Of a stretch of DNA of 64,000 nt, positions 1-8,740 are shown in pieces. The stretch is from Ariolimax columbianus (taxonomy: Eukaryota; Mollusca; Gastropoda; Stylommatophora; Arionidae): the NCBI GenBank assembly GCA_036924085.1, contig JAVGWX010000004.1, forward strand, positions 11,597,916 through 11,661,915, written 5' to 3'. A model generated the notes under the pieces. It made no database searches. It was not told where the DNA came from and saw only the letters and a program-made list of their open reading frames with translations. A program made the translations under genes and the position numbers. How positions within the stretch are numbered: position 1 is the first letter of the stretch; every line of letters begins with the position of its first letter.

Positions 1-499
1 AAGAAGAAATACGATCAGACTAGAAAGAATGTTATTTGGTCAAATTACCGAATAAGGGGGAACTGCAATAGTGCATACTGTTGTTATCGGTGCCTAGGAA
101 AATATTAAACAGGTTCATATTATAAAAATTGAAAGGGGCCATAAATGAATAGTTGAAGGACGAGCAAGCGTGATGTGGACAAAACAGACACTGTATAGAT
201 CAAATACCTACATTGTGGATATTGTTTTTGGTGAAGGCCTCTTGTTATGTTTATTTTATTGCGCGTCCTGAAAAGCACGTTAGGTGGCGAGTTGCAGTAG
301 TTTTCCTCACTTTCCGAGTGTGCTGATGAATGTGAACCAGGGTCCTTCAGACAGCTCTGCTATGTTTGGTTTCCCTGCTCAGCATCAAATTAACTACTCG
401 TAGCCTCGTCGAGCACAGCCAAGTCATTCCTAGTCTGAAAGCTTCCGGTGGGTATCGCACAACGTCAAAGTAGGAGTATATCGTGAAGGTTTACCCTAG
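1..499. other. No recognised gene
   Basis: I see no convincing coding sequence. Around 265-300 a few bases (gcgtcctgaaa, cacgtt, ggcgag) resemble the start of the short (GAA)n-ended family described at 27657, but the match is too short to call. The segment probably holds the eroded 5' part of the LINE that becomes recognisable at about 500. Confidence 0.4.
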
Positions 500-616
500 C
501 GACCTGTTCAGATCATCAGAACCCCCTCCAATCACCTTTCCATCCTCTTCCGGACTTTCTTTCCTCAGAAATTCGCCATGTCTTCGATGCAATCTGGAAA
601 ATAACCAGGTGAAGAT

Positions 617-930
617 GCACCAGTGCGGAGGAATTACATGCTTGCGGTTTACGATGGCAGCAGTGCGGAGGACCTTCAGGCTTGCGGTTTACGATGGCAT
701 CACTTCGGAGGACCTTCAGGCTTGCGGTTTACGATGGCAGCAGTGATGAGGACCTTCAGGCTTGCGGTTTACAATGGCAGCAGTGATGAGGACCTTCAGG
801 CTTGCAGTTTACAATGGCAGCAGTGATGAGGACCTTCAGGCTTGCGGTTTACGATGGCATCATTGCGGATGACCTACAGGCTTGCGGTTTACGATGGCAT
901 CACTGATGAGGACCTACAGACTTGTGGTTC
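617..930 (+). repeat. 40-bp minisatellite, about 7.5 units, inside a LINE
   Basis: Units start at 641, 681, 721, 761, 801, 841 and 881, exactly 40 bp apart, with partial units at both ends. The consensus begins cttgcggtttac and ends gaccttcagg. In the + frame the last full unit reads DGITDEDLQTCG, which is the RT motif expected between the flanking LINE blocks EIRHVFDAIWK and FTHYLRSG. The unit is not a multiple of three, so each copy shifts the frame. Units differ by one to four bases. Confidence 0.95.
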
Positions 931-1477
931 ACCCCTTTACTTAGCCTAACCCAACCTTTTACACATTATCTTCGTTCGGGAGGAACACCTACCGCTGAGC
1001 ATAAATCAAGGACGATACTCTTACACAAGAAGGGAGACAAAGAGGACCTCGGAAACTGTCAACAATTACTCTTCTCCCGGTCACTTACAAGCTGTTTACG
1101 AAATGCATCCTTGCCAGTGTCCGCACCACTCTCGATAACTCGCAACCAGTTGAACAAGCAGGCTTTCTGTGATCGCACAACACAATGGATCACATTTCAA
1201 CTTGCTGACGCCTTATTGAAGCAGCACAAGAGTTCCAGACACCCTTGATATTTACCTTCATCGACTACAAAAAAGCTTTCGATTCGATAAAACGCCATTT
1301 TGTCTGGAGTTTACTTTTGAAACAAAGTATCGATCCTGGTTTCATCATAATTGATGTCAACAGGTACACGAGCAGCACTACCACATGCCAACGTCAAATT
1401 GTGGTACCAGTACAGAAGGTGGTCTTACAAGGGGGTTCTTTCTCACCGAATCTCTTCTCCACATGTTTTTAATTATT

Positions 1478-1490
1478 CATCAGCCGATAC
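1478..1490 (+). repeat. Target-site duplication, left copy (13 bp)
   Basis: catcagccgatac here is repeated exactly at 6416-6428, immediately outside the two ends of the I-like LINE. A perfect 13-bp direct repeat at both ends is the footprint of target-primed reverse transcription and fixes the element's limits. Confidence 0.93.
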
Positions 1491-1516
1491 TTCTTCTTCT
1501 TCTTCTGCGTACACAG

Positions 1517-4500
1517 TCAGACAGTAACCATTATTTTCTCGAAAAAAGCGGCGGTCATCCTGAGACTCTCGCCACTACCATAGAGCTTGTCTTGCAGTTC
1601 CACTGGCAATTGCCACATCTGCTCTCTCTGATCCTCGTATGTCGGGCAGTTCTGCAGCAGATGTTCAGTGGTCATTTTACCAGTACCGCACGGGCATTCG
1701 TCGGTACACCCTATCTTCAATTTGTTGAATAGGTGGTACCTCAGTCTGTTGTGGCCAGTGCGAAGTCTGAAGACAACGACCTGCTCTCTTCGGTTCAACT
1801 GGTAATAGGAATCGTTTTTGGTGTAACCAATATGTTCGGTTTCCCATTTGGTCATGTATCTGGCTTTGATAAGCCGTTTTGACTCTTCGTACGTCATACT
1901 GGTATCTGTTTGTGGTAGCCTTGCACCTTCTTTTGCCAGTCTGTCTGCCTCCTCGTTGCCTTGGATGTTGCAGTGTGACGGAACCCACTGTACCACTACC
2001 CTTTTTGGTGCGGACTGCTGGCACAGTTTGCAGAGTGCTGCTCTTAAGTCATTAAGCTCAGTGTTTTTCTGGCTTTTTAGAGCTGTGACTACTTCGAGAT
2101 CATCTGTCAGCAGGACTATATGGCTCTCATTTTCACTGTGTGTTACCATTTCTTCCACTGCCGCCCTCAGTGCCTCTGCCTCTGCTCTGAAATTGCTTGT
2201 GTACTTACCAGTAGCGAATGACAGTGTTATTTTTCTGCCATTTGGTAGGTTCAGGAATGCTCCTGCCCCTCCGTTCTGTGTAGTGTTTGTTACAGAACCG
2301 TCGGTGTATGCATGGGTCCAGTCCATGCTTGGGTAGCTTTTCGTTATGAAGCTTAGGGTAGTGTCTCTCCTTTCTTTTTCACTCTGGCAGTTTTTGTTTG
2401 CAATACCTGGTATATTTTCTACCACCTCTGGAAATATATCCTGCCTCCAAGTAGGTTTTCGTACAGTAGTGATGGGTTTTGGTGTTGTTAGTGCGTTTAT
2501 GGGATCTTCGTGCATCTTTGCTTTGGCTATTTCTGCAAAGTTTCTCCGCTTTAGTTTCCCATTTCCCAAATTGTTTAGTCTCTGGTACATTGGATGGTCC
2601 GTCAGTCTTCTGAGTTTCTCTGACTGCAGCTGGGCTCTGCAGTCTCTTCTATCGGTCATGGATTGAAGTTTTGTAATCTTTTCAAGTTCTACAATTGGCG
2701 TTGACTTCATGCCACCTGTTATAATTCTCATGGCTTGGTTTTGAAGTTTGTTAACTTTATCGAAGTTCGCCTTCGCTGCGGTTGTCCATGCCGCAATGCC
2801 ATACTCGAGAACTGGTCTCACTCTTCCAGTGTACAGTTTCTTTAGTATGCCTTCGTCTGCTCCCCAGCTTGTGCCAGCAAGTTTCCTCATGATCGCCATT
2901 CTTTCTCTGGCTTTCATTCGGTTTCTCTCAATCTGACTTTTCCATGTCATGCGCCGATCAAATGTGACTCCCAGATAGGTTGGGTTGTCGTTTGGCTGCA
3001 GGATTTTGCCATTTAGCCTTAATTTGGTACTTTGGGGTTTTAATGAGAGCGAGAATATTGTGCACGTGGTTTTCTCCTCGTTTATTTTGACCAGCCATGA
3101 GTTTGCCCATTCTTCCAGCGATGTTAGGGCCGTCTGCATCCGATTTCTTGCTATGGTGAGATTCTTTTCAGAGGTCCACATAGCCAGATCGTCTGCAAAC
3201 ATTGAGCTATGGACTCTTCTTGGTATATTCTCTGTAATATCGTTTATATATACCAGGAAGAGTGTGGGTGACAATACTCTCCCTTGGGGTACTCCCTGCT
3301 CGAGTGTCACCTTTTTGCTCATCTGCCCTTGTACTTGGACTCTGGCCGTTCTTTGTTTGAGGTAGTGGTTGATCCACTTGTACATCTTCCCACAGACATC
3401 ACTTCTTCTTAGCTTGACTCTAAGTCCATCCTTCCAGACTTTGTCAAATGCCTTTTCCAGATCCACCCAAACAGCTACTGTGTGTTTCTGTGCCTGGTAG
3501 GCATCTTCTATCTCCTGGGCTATGAGGATGACCTGGTCCTCAGTGGATCTGTGCTTTCTAAAGCCGGCTTGCTGTGGAATTAGTATTCGTTTTTCTTCCA
3601 GATGCCACATCAGTCTGGTGTTTATCATCCGTTCCATCAGCTTGCCGACACAGCTCAGTAGGCTTATGGGCCTGTATCCATTTGGATCTGTTTTGTCCTT
3701 TCCTGTTTTTGGTACTCGTACCAGTATTGCATCTTTCCATGCCTGGGGTACAATACCCCTTTTCCAGCTTTGGTTCAGGACTGATAGTAGTTTTTTCTTC
3801 GCTGTTTGGCCCAGCCCCATCAGCATTTCGTTTGTTATCCCGTCTTTTCCGGGAGATTTCCTTTTCTTTAGTGTTCTCATAGCCTCTTCCATTTCGCGCA
3901 TTGTTAGTTTGGCCATCATGTGCTCTTCAGGAGCCGTATTTATGTTTTCGTGTCCCTTTAGCTCTTCGCTAATGTCTGTATGCTTATCTGCAGGGACCTC
4001 GATGTGGTTTGCTCTGGCATAGTGATCGACAAAGGCGTTTGCGGCTTTCTTACCTGTGTTCAAGTTCTCGCCCTGCTTGATAGTAATTTGTTTATTTGAC
4101 GGGGTTTCGTCGTTCATGGCTCTGACTAGCTTCCATAGCTTGTTCCCTTCTTTGTCCAGGTTTAAACTTTCCGTTTTATTTTTCCAACTTTCTCTTGCTG
4201 TTTGCTTGAGAGTGTGTTTGTACTTCGCCGCGGCGGCTTTGAGGGCGATGTTTGCCTCCATGGATTTTTCTCGTTCTGCCATGTTCCTAGCATTTGTTAC
4301 TGCATCTTCCACTTTCTGTAACTCATCATTCCAGTAGGGCTTATAGTTTTTCCTAGCTCCTCTTGGGATGGTTTCAGTGGCGGCTTGCAGTATTGCCTTG
4401 CTTAGGCTCTCTACCATGGGCTTCATTTTGGTGTTTCGTGTGTTGATGGTTTCACACAGCCCATCTGTCAGGATTGCAAATCTGTCCCAGTCGGCTCGTT

Positions 4501-5425
4501 TGTAATTCCAACGTGGGAGCGGTTTTGTTTCCTGTGGGCCTACTTCCATGTCAATGGTTAGCCTGATCGGCCTGTGGTCGCTACCTGCCAGTTGGTTTAG
4601 CACCTGGCGGTCTATTTTATAGTGTATGTCCTGTGTGGAGAAGGCCAAATCTGGAGTCGAGGTGGTATGCCATGTTCTTGAATAGAAGCTAGGGCTATCC
4701 TCCGGCCTATTGATTAGGGAGAGATTTGCATCTATCTCCCAATCTTCCACTTCGTCACCTCTGCTGTCTGTGTCAGAGTATCCCCATCTCTCCGAGTGGC
4801 TGTTGAAATCTCCAACTACTATGCAGTTGGAGTCTCTGACCTCCATACTCGAGAGCGATAGGTCTCTGTTTGGTGGTCCGTACAGATTGAAAATACGGAG
4901 CTTCGTCTCTTGAGCCATTATGTCAACTCCTACAATTTCTGCTTGTCCGGTGTGATTGACAGGTACCGCGCTACTCGGTATGCTGTTTCTGGTCAGTATC
5001 AGGACCCCTCCTTTGTGGCCTTCTCTATCTAGACGGAAGGTCTGGTATCCTCTGATTGAGAATTTATGGTTATTGTTGAGGTGCGTTTCCTGGATACATG
5101 CGACGTCAATCTTACCTTCATGCAGGTGGTGTGTTAGGGAAAGTTTTTTGTTAATGACTCCCTCCGCATTCCACTGTAGTATTTTGAGGGTCTTGAGGTT
5201 TTGGCCAATAGACGTTACCCCATAGCCATGAGCCTTGACTCCACGACACATGGGTGGGTGACCACCAGTAGTCAAGGGTGGGCCCCTTCGAGGCGTGGGG
5301 CCCGGCGCTATCGCTGCCTGGCGGGTCTCCTCAGGATGAGCGCCATACGTTTTTCGAATAGGTTGTGCTGCCATCATACTGTGATTTACATTGCACTGTT
5401 TTGTTAGGCTTGCGGCCCCGTGCAT
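1517..5425 (-). CDS. LINE polyprotein: AP endonuclease, reverse transcriptase, RNase H
   Basis: This frame of 1302 codons has no internal stop. Residues about 78-300 form an AP-like endonuclease that nicks target DNA: LKILQWNAEG at its start, CIQETH, the GDFNSHSE motif and SDHRPI at its end. The reverse transcriptase follows at about 500-830: SPGKDGITNE, YRPISLLS, QAGFRKHRST, VDLEKAFDKVW (motif A), GVPQGRVLSP (motif B) and FADDLAMW (motif C with the catalytic aspartates). RNase H occupies about 1060-1190, with YTDGSV, FRAEAEALRA, LLTDD and WVPSHCNIQGNEEADRLA. A Cys/His cluster CPCGTGKMTTEHLLQNC follows near the C terminus. The first Met (MHGAAS) precedes about 75 residues with no domain I recognise, so a later start is possible. 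All catalytic residues I can check are present. Arg in GVPQGRVLSP is atypical; the sister copy has Gly. Confidence 0.9.
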   Translation of the reverse strand: MHGAASLTKQCNVNHSMMAAQPIRKTYGAHPEETRQAAIAPGPTPRRGPPLTTGGHPPMCRGVKAHGYGVTSIGQNLKTLKILQWNAEGVINKKLSLTHHLHEGKIDVACIQETHLNNNHKFSIRGYQTFRLDREGHKGGVLILTRNSIPSSAVPVNHTGQAEIVGVDIMAQETKLRIFNLYGPPNRDLSLSSMEVRDSNCIVVGDFNSHSERWGYSDTDSRGDEVEDWEIDANLSLINRPEDSPSFYSRTWHTTSTPDLAFSTQDIHYKIDRQVLNQLAGSDHRPIRLTIDMEVGPQETKPLPRWNYKRADWDRFAILTDGLCETINTRNTKMKPMVESLSKAILQAATETIPRGARKNYKPYWNDELQKVEDAVTNARNMAEREKSMEANIALKAAAAKYKHTLKQTARESWKNKTESLNLDKEGNKLWKLVRAMNDETPSNKQITIKQGENLNTGKKAANAFVDHYARANHIEVPADKHTDISEELKGHENINTAPEEHMMAKLTMREMEEAMRTLKKRKSPGKDGITNEMLMGLGQTAKKKLLSVLNQSWKRGIVPQAWKDAILVRVPKTGKDKTDPNGYRPISLLSCVGKLMERMINTRLMWHLEEKRILIPQQAGFRKHRSTEDQVILIAQEIEDAYQAQKHTVAVWVDLEKAFDKVWKDGLRVKLRRSDVCGKMYKWINHYLKQRTARVQVQGQMSKKVTLEQGVPQGRVLSPTLFLVYINDITENIPRRVHSSMFADDLAMWTSEKNLTIARNRMQTALTSLEEWANSWLVKINEEKTTCTIFSLSLKPQSTKLRLNGKILQPNDNPTYLGVTFDRRMTWKSQIERNRMKARERMAIMRKLAGTSWGADEGILKKLYTGRVRPVLEYGIAAWTTAAKANFDKVNKLQNQAMRIITGGMKSTPIVELEKITKLQSMTDRRDCRAQLQSEKLRRLTDHPMYQRLNNLGNGKLKRRNFAEIAKAKMHEDPINALTTPKPITTVRKPTWRQDIFPEVVENIPGIANKNCQSEKERRDTTLSFITKSYPSMDWTHAYTDGSVTNTTQNGGAGAFLNLPNGRKITLSFATGKYTSNFRAEAEALRAAVEEMVTHSENESHIVLLTDDLEVVTALKSQKNTELNDLRAALCKLCQQSAPKRVVVQWVPSHCNIQGNEEADRLAKEGARLPQTDTSMTYEESKRLIKARYMTKWETEHIGYTKNDSYYQLNRREQVVVFRLRTGHNRLRYHLFNKLKIGCTDECPCGTGKMTTEHLLQNCPTYEDQREQMWQLPVELQDKLYGSGESLRMTAAFFEKIMVTV

Positions 5426-6415
5426 CCGATTTCAACAGGCGTTTCTGTAGGGATGCCCTCCTTAGCCTTTGGCTGTCCCCAGCCTATCTGCAAGGCAGCA
5501 GTTGTTTACGATCAGAGTTTTCTCTCCTATGGAAGTTGTCTTACCAGACTTTCGAGTCTTCACTACTCGTGTCTATAGGGTGCAATGATGATATGTGATA
5601 TATGAGATGGACTGGTTTACCCGGAAGAGAGGCAGTCCAGTGTGTCTGTATCCCAGGATCGTCACGTCCTGCCAGAAACGTAGCATTTGCATGTGAGTGG
5701 GGTATCTCTTTTTCCCTTTATTTTCTTGGCTTCTATGCAGGGATGGTACGCCTAGCATTCCCCGCCACCTGGGGTGTTGACACAGTGGGGCAGGTGTGCA
5801 ATGTCCGCTGGTCTGCATCTCTTCTGCGTCCAGCATGATAGTTATGGCTGATAACGTACAGAGGTAGATATCGTAGCCGGAGTGCATTTCGCCAGAGGAC
5901 AAGCCTGGTAATGTCACAGAGATGTTGATCGCCTGGTGTGCGGACAACTCTCATGGTCAGTGGTTGAGTCTTGACAGTTCACAGTGAGGTGGCTGCTCTA
6001 CTGTTTTCGACACCCCGACCAGGTTCTAAGTCTTTGGTTGGTGTTTTTTCGCACCCCATCGCCGTATAGGGTGAGTATCAAGCAGTTGTCCGCCCGCTTT
6101 GATTGGCGGGCGGCAAGAACCTCTTACTGTGGCTCTACCTGATAGGGCTGGGGCGCAAGCCCCAGGTCCCGAGCATGTAGGAGCCTCCCATTGCAGTGGT
6201 GCTGAGATTTTGGGCGGGATTGCGGCTTACAAGGGTTCGGCCGTAATCCCCCACATGGTAGCCTCGCGCCCTTGGCTTATCAGCCTGGTACGTGAACCAA
6301 AGTGTCTGCGGCTCCTCTCGATTTGAGCTGGTTTTCCGTAGCAACGCCCTGTCATTTGTAGGGTAAAACTGACCTGTCTTCAGATGATCTATTTCCAGCA
6401 CCCGTTCACTATTTG
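5426..6415 (-). promoter_or_regulatory. 5' leader of the I-like LINE, with two strong hairpins
   Basis: About 990 bp separate the element's 5' end from the long frame. LINE leaders commonly hold an internal promoter, but no core motif is evident to me. Two perfect inverted repeats stand out: 6090-6097 with 6106-6113 (CCGCCCGC, 8-nt loop) and 6148-6154 with 6159-6165 (CTGGGGC, 4-nt loop). Short frames of up to 124 codons exist here but show no zinc knuckle or other ORF1 feature. The part next to the start codon (about 5420-5500) resembles the short (GAA)n-ended elements at 23317, 27657 and 51211. Confidence 0.55.
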
Positions 6416-6428
6416 CATCAGCCGATAC
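6416..6428 (+). repeat. Target-site duplication, right copy (13 bp)
   Basis: Exact second copy of catcagccgatac (1478-1490). The base before it and the base after it differ from the left copy, so the duplication is 13 bp and not longer. Confidence 0.93.
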
Positions 6429-7020
6429 AACTGGGAAACATTTGGAGATGAATGTCAGGGTGACCAAAGTGTTGCACAGTTGTTTCCCCCATTATGATCC
6501 AGTCTTCCCTGGATACGTAAGCTTAGAGGATTTCCACGAGTACACCATTCTTGGTGTCTACTCAATATGAATAACAATCGGGAAACTAATTTGACAAAAC
6601 ATGGCATGCGGGCTGGGCAGCCTTCTCGTCTATTTAAACCGTCTTTGATGGTTGCCAAGAGCAGAATCTCTCTCTTCAGCTGCACCGTGCTCCCTGCGAT
6701 GTGGCTATGGTTACAGAATCTAGGCACCTCTCTTCAGCTCCAACGTGCTCCCTGCGATGTGGCTATGGTTACAGAATCTAGGCACCTCTCTTCAGCTCCA
6801 CCGTGCTCCCTGCGATGTGGCTATGGTTACAGAATCTAGGCACCTCTCTTCAGCTCCACCGTGCTCCCTGCGATGTGGCTATGGTTACAGAATCTAGGCA
6901 CCTTTCTTCAGCTCCACTGTGCTCCCTGCGATGTGCTATAGTTACGACGAAACGATTGTCGATAAAGCACAGCGAGGGTAAGCTGGGACCACTAAGGCAA
7001 AAAGAGACCGCGAGGAAGAC
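6429..7020 (+). pseudogene. RTE-like LINE, right part (C-terminal region), decayed
   Basis: This is the likely continuation of the LINE interrupted at 1490. After about 130 bp of unreadable sequence, + strand frames give LTKHGMRAG (about 6590), SLFSCTVLPAM (about 6675) and, after a tandem array, TVLPAMCYSYDETI (about 6920-6955). In LINEs of this group a segment AGWAxF...VLPAMxYGxETW lies downstream of the RT catalytic core, so both order and strand fit. Multiple frameshifts make it non-coding. The 3' end is not defined; similarity fades near 7020. Confidence 0.6.
6670..6946 (+). repeat. 58-bp minisatellite, about 4.7 units, inside a LINE
   Basis: The phrase ctccctgcgatgtgg recurs at 6690, 6748, 6806 and 6864, with a last altered copy at 6922. 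Each unit contains ctcttcagctccaccgtg. The + strand reads TVLPAM in every unit, which is the LINE motif found once at this place in related elements. The last copy continues into the LINE as VLPAMCYSYDET, showing that the array is embedded in the element. Confidence 0.93.
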
Positions 7021-7200
7021 CTCCAATGTGTACATATGTGCGTGCATGCGTACATATGTGCGTGCATGCGTATATATGTGCGTGCATGCATGCGTGCCTG
7101 CCTGATTTCGTGTGTGTATGTATGTGGATTGCTGGATTGATGGATGTGTGTATGTATATGTGTGTGTATATATACATGTATGTGTGTGAATACTTACAAA
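7021..7200 (+). repeat. TG-rich microsatellite with 20-bp sub-repeat
   Basis: Three units of about 20 bp (tacatatgtgcgtgcatgcg) from 7031 are followed by tgtgtatgtatg-type sequence to about 7195. Reading frames across it on both strands are compositional artefacts. Confidence 0.85.
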
Positions 7201-7548
7201 TGCATATAAGTGTTCTGTCACGATATCCAAGCTGCGTAATAAACTTGGACTATTGTGGGGTTGTATGTCGTCGGGGTGAGGAAATGGTGGGGGTGGGGGA
7301 GCTTTGGTTGGGGTTCGCTGGGAGTTGTTGATTTGTGAAAATGTAAGGTGAAAAAGAAAGAAACACTAGAAATGAAGAAAAACACAAAGAGCACAAGGAA
7401 AGAAAACTTGACTCAACAAAGCATAAATGCATACATCTATTTAATAGGCAGAGGTGTTCACAGATAAACCAAACAGAATTAGAAAAAAGATATGCATTAG
7501 GGTAAAGTAAAGATGCTTATATAAATAAATCAATTAATAAGATTAATA
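7201..7548. other. No recognised gene
   Basis: A G-rich stretch around 7255-7330 is followed by A-rich sequence. No coding motif or clear repeat is seen. Confidence 0.5.
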
Positions 7549-7690
7549 TGGATGAAGGCGTGGGCTAGTGGTTAAGTGGCACGGCTCACAACCCGAAGGT
7601 GTTGGGTTCAATCCCCATCACAGCACCGATCGTTACCCTGGGGAAGCAAACCCATAGAAAATGCAGGAGGAAGCATACATTTACATAAAA
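7549..7690 (+). mobile_element. tRNA-derived SINE
   Basis: A pol III A-box-like stretch (tgggctagtggttaag, about 7561) and a good B box (gggttcaatcccc, about 7604) are spaced as in a tRNA, about 43 bp apart. A non-tRNA body follows (gatcgttaccctggggaagc). This is the standard design of a SINE. The 3' end is not clear; the body runs into A-rich sequence near 7690. I saw no target-site duplication. Confidence 0.7.
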
Positions 7691-8224
7691 TAAATGCTTG
7701 GCCGATAGGCGCAAAATAAAAACCACAGAACAACGCACACCTCCTTGGGGATTAGAGAAATAAGGCGAACGCAAAACAAAAAAAAATTTAAAAGATTAAC
7801 GTAAGTCTCGATTAATTTTAGTTCCCAGAAAATGGATTTAGGGCCGCCAGATGATTTTGATCGCTCATCGTAACTTGCATCTCTTAAAAGAATATTTTCA
7901 AACACAGATGTTTTGTAGAAAAAAATAAAAAGCACAAAACATCAAAAGGGCAAATTATTTTAAAATGCAGAGAAATGTAATATATGACATAACATTTGTC
8001 TTAAATACACAAGAACATATTTTGGCAATAGAATTCATTTTGAGCTAAACGAAAACTAGGCGAAGCACATTCTTCTACCGATGCAAGACAGCCTCGATAT
8101 GAACACAACATAAAAATCTAACTTCGCGCGTCTTTTCATTTGAAATTTTTGTAACCAATTATTATATGCTGTTTTTAAGAATCGACTTCACTGCACTACG
8201 GGCATACTAATAACTTAACGTAAT
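7691..8224. other. No recognised gene (AT-rich)
   Basis: AT-rich sequence. No domain, motif or tandem repeat was recognised on either strand. Confidence 0.5.
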
Positions 8225-8740
8225 TTCTTTATACTTGTTTAGAAGGCTGTACAGAGCCTTTATACAACCAGTTTATTCCACTCCACCGATACTAAATATG
8301 ACTGTGATCATACAATCTATTTTTAATGCGTTAACTCCACCCCATCCTATGGAAACGCATTCCAAGCATGCACCCCTCTCTAACAAACATTTTATCTAAT
8401 ATCTAATCTGGACCTGTCTTTAAATAATTTGAAAATATTCCCTCTTGTTCGTATAGCCGGTTGAACTTTGAAAAACTTGTTATAGTCTAATTTATCTTTC
8501 CCATTGGTTAATTTATAAATCTGTATTGTCACCTCTAATTCTTCTCTGTTCTTGACACCGTTGATCAATTCCTCTAAGTCTCTCCTCATAACTCTAATTT
8601 CGGAATCCCACGATTATTTTTGTAGAAGTTCTTTGTATCCTTGCTATCATGTCTATGTAGAGTAATAAGGACTCCACACCTGAATACGGTACTCCAATTT
8701 AGGTCTCAACAAAGGTTTATTTAGTTTCACTATAACTTCC
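8225..8740 (-). pseudogene. CR1-like LINE, 3' fragment, decayed
   Basis: On the - strand, entering at about 8740, broken frames give KPLLRPKLEY, VESLLLYIDM, YEERLR and RRDLEELINGVKN (near 8580), then IYKLTNGKDKLDYNKFF and RTRGNIFKLFKDRSRLDIR (to 8393). This order is the classic C-terminal region of CR1-family ORF2. The 3' end lies near 8230, where the sequence aggctgtacagagcctttatacaaccag matches the related copies at 39660 and 49270. The 5' end at about 8740 abuts the start of a + strand LINE. Confidence 0.78.

Larger units (their letters stand above)
500..1490 (+). pseudogene. RTE-like LINE reverse transcriptase, decayed (left part)
   Basis: This is a broken non-LTR retrotransposon RT. Read across several frames, the order of motifs is right for an RT: EIRHVFDAIWK (from 568), then a DGIT..LQ.CG motif expanded into a 40-bp array, then FTHYLRSGG (about 955), LLHKKGDKEDLGN (about 1020), a thumb-like stretch with KQAF, and IDYKKAFDS (about 1260), which is catalytic motif A. 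GGSFSPNLFST near 1435 corresponds to the RTE form of motif B. Stops and frameshifts occur between these blocks, so it cannot encode a protein. It is cut at 1490 by the I-like LINE and resumes at 6429. The motif B form points to the RTE clade; that is family knowledge and has not been tested by alignment. Confidence 0.75.
1491..6415 (-). mobile_element. Full-length I-superfamily (I/Nimb-like) LINE, 4.9 kb
   Basis: The element lies on the - strand. Its 3' end at 1491 is a (GAA)n tail, seen as ttcttcttc on the + strand. Its 5' end at 6415 is set by the second copy of the 13-bp duplication. It has about 990 bp of 5' leader, one long frame (1517-5425) and almost no 3' UTR (26 bp including the tail). 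I found no separate ORF1 in the leader, which is unusual because I-like elements usually carry a gag-like ORF1. It landed in an older RTE-like LINE. A truncated relative lies at 46081-49218 and a 34-bp 3' scrap at 10810-10843; all three end in the same GAA tail after a similar gtac..agtcagac sequence. The clade name is inferred from the RT sequence plus RNase H; jockey-group naming is the main alternative. Confidence 0.9.

Noticed and set aside
891..910. Hammerhead-like core (ctgatgag) in the 40-bp array
   Set aside because: Most units have agtgatgag instead, no GAAA and no pairing stems at the right distance are present, and the sequence is explained by LINE coding (DEDLQ).
5573..5954. Frames in the LINE leader as ORF1 (gag-like)
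   Set aside because: No CCHC zinc knuckle, RRM or coiled coil is visible, and the frames are short and overlap each other. Kept as leader.
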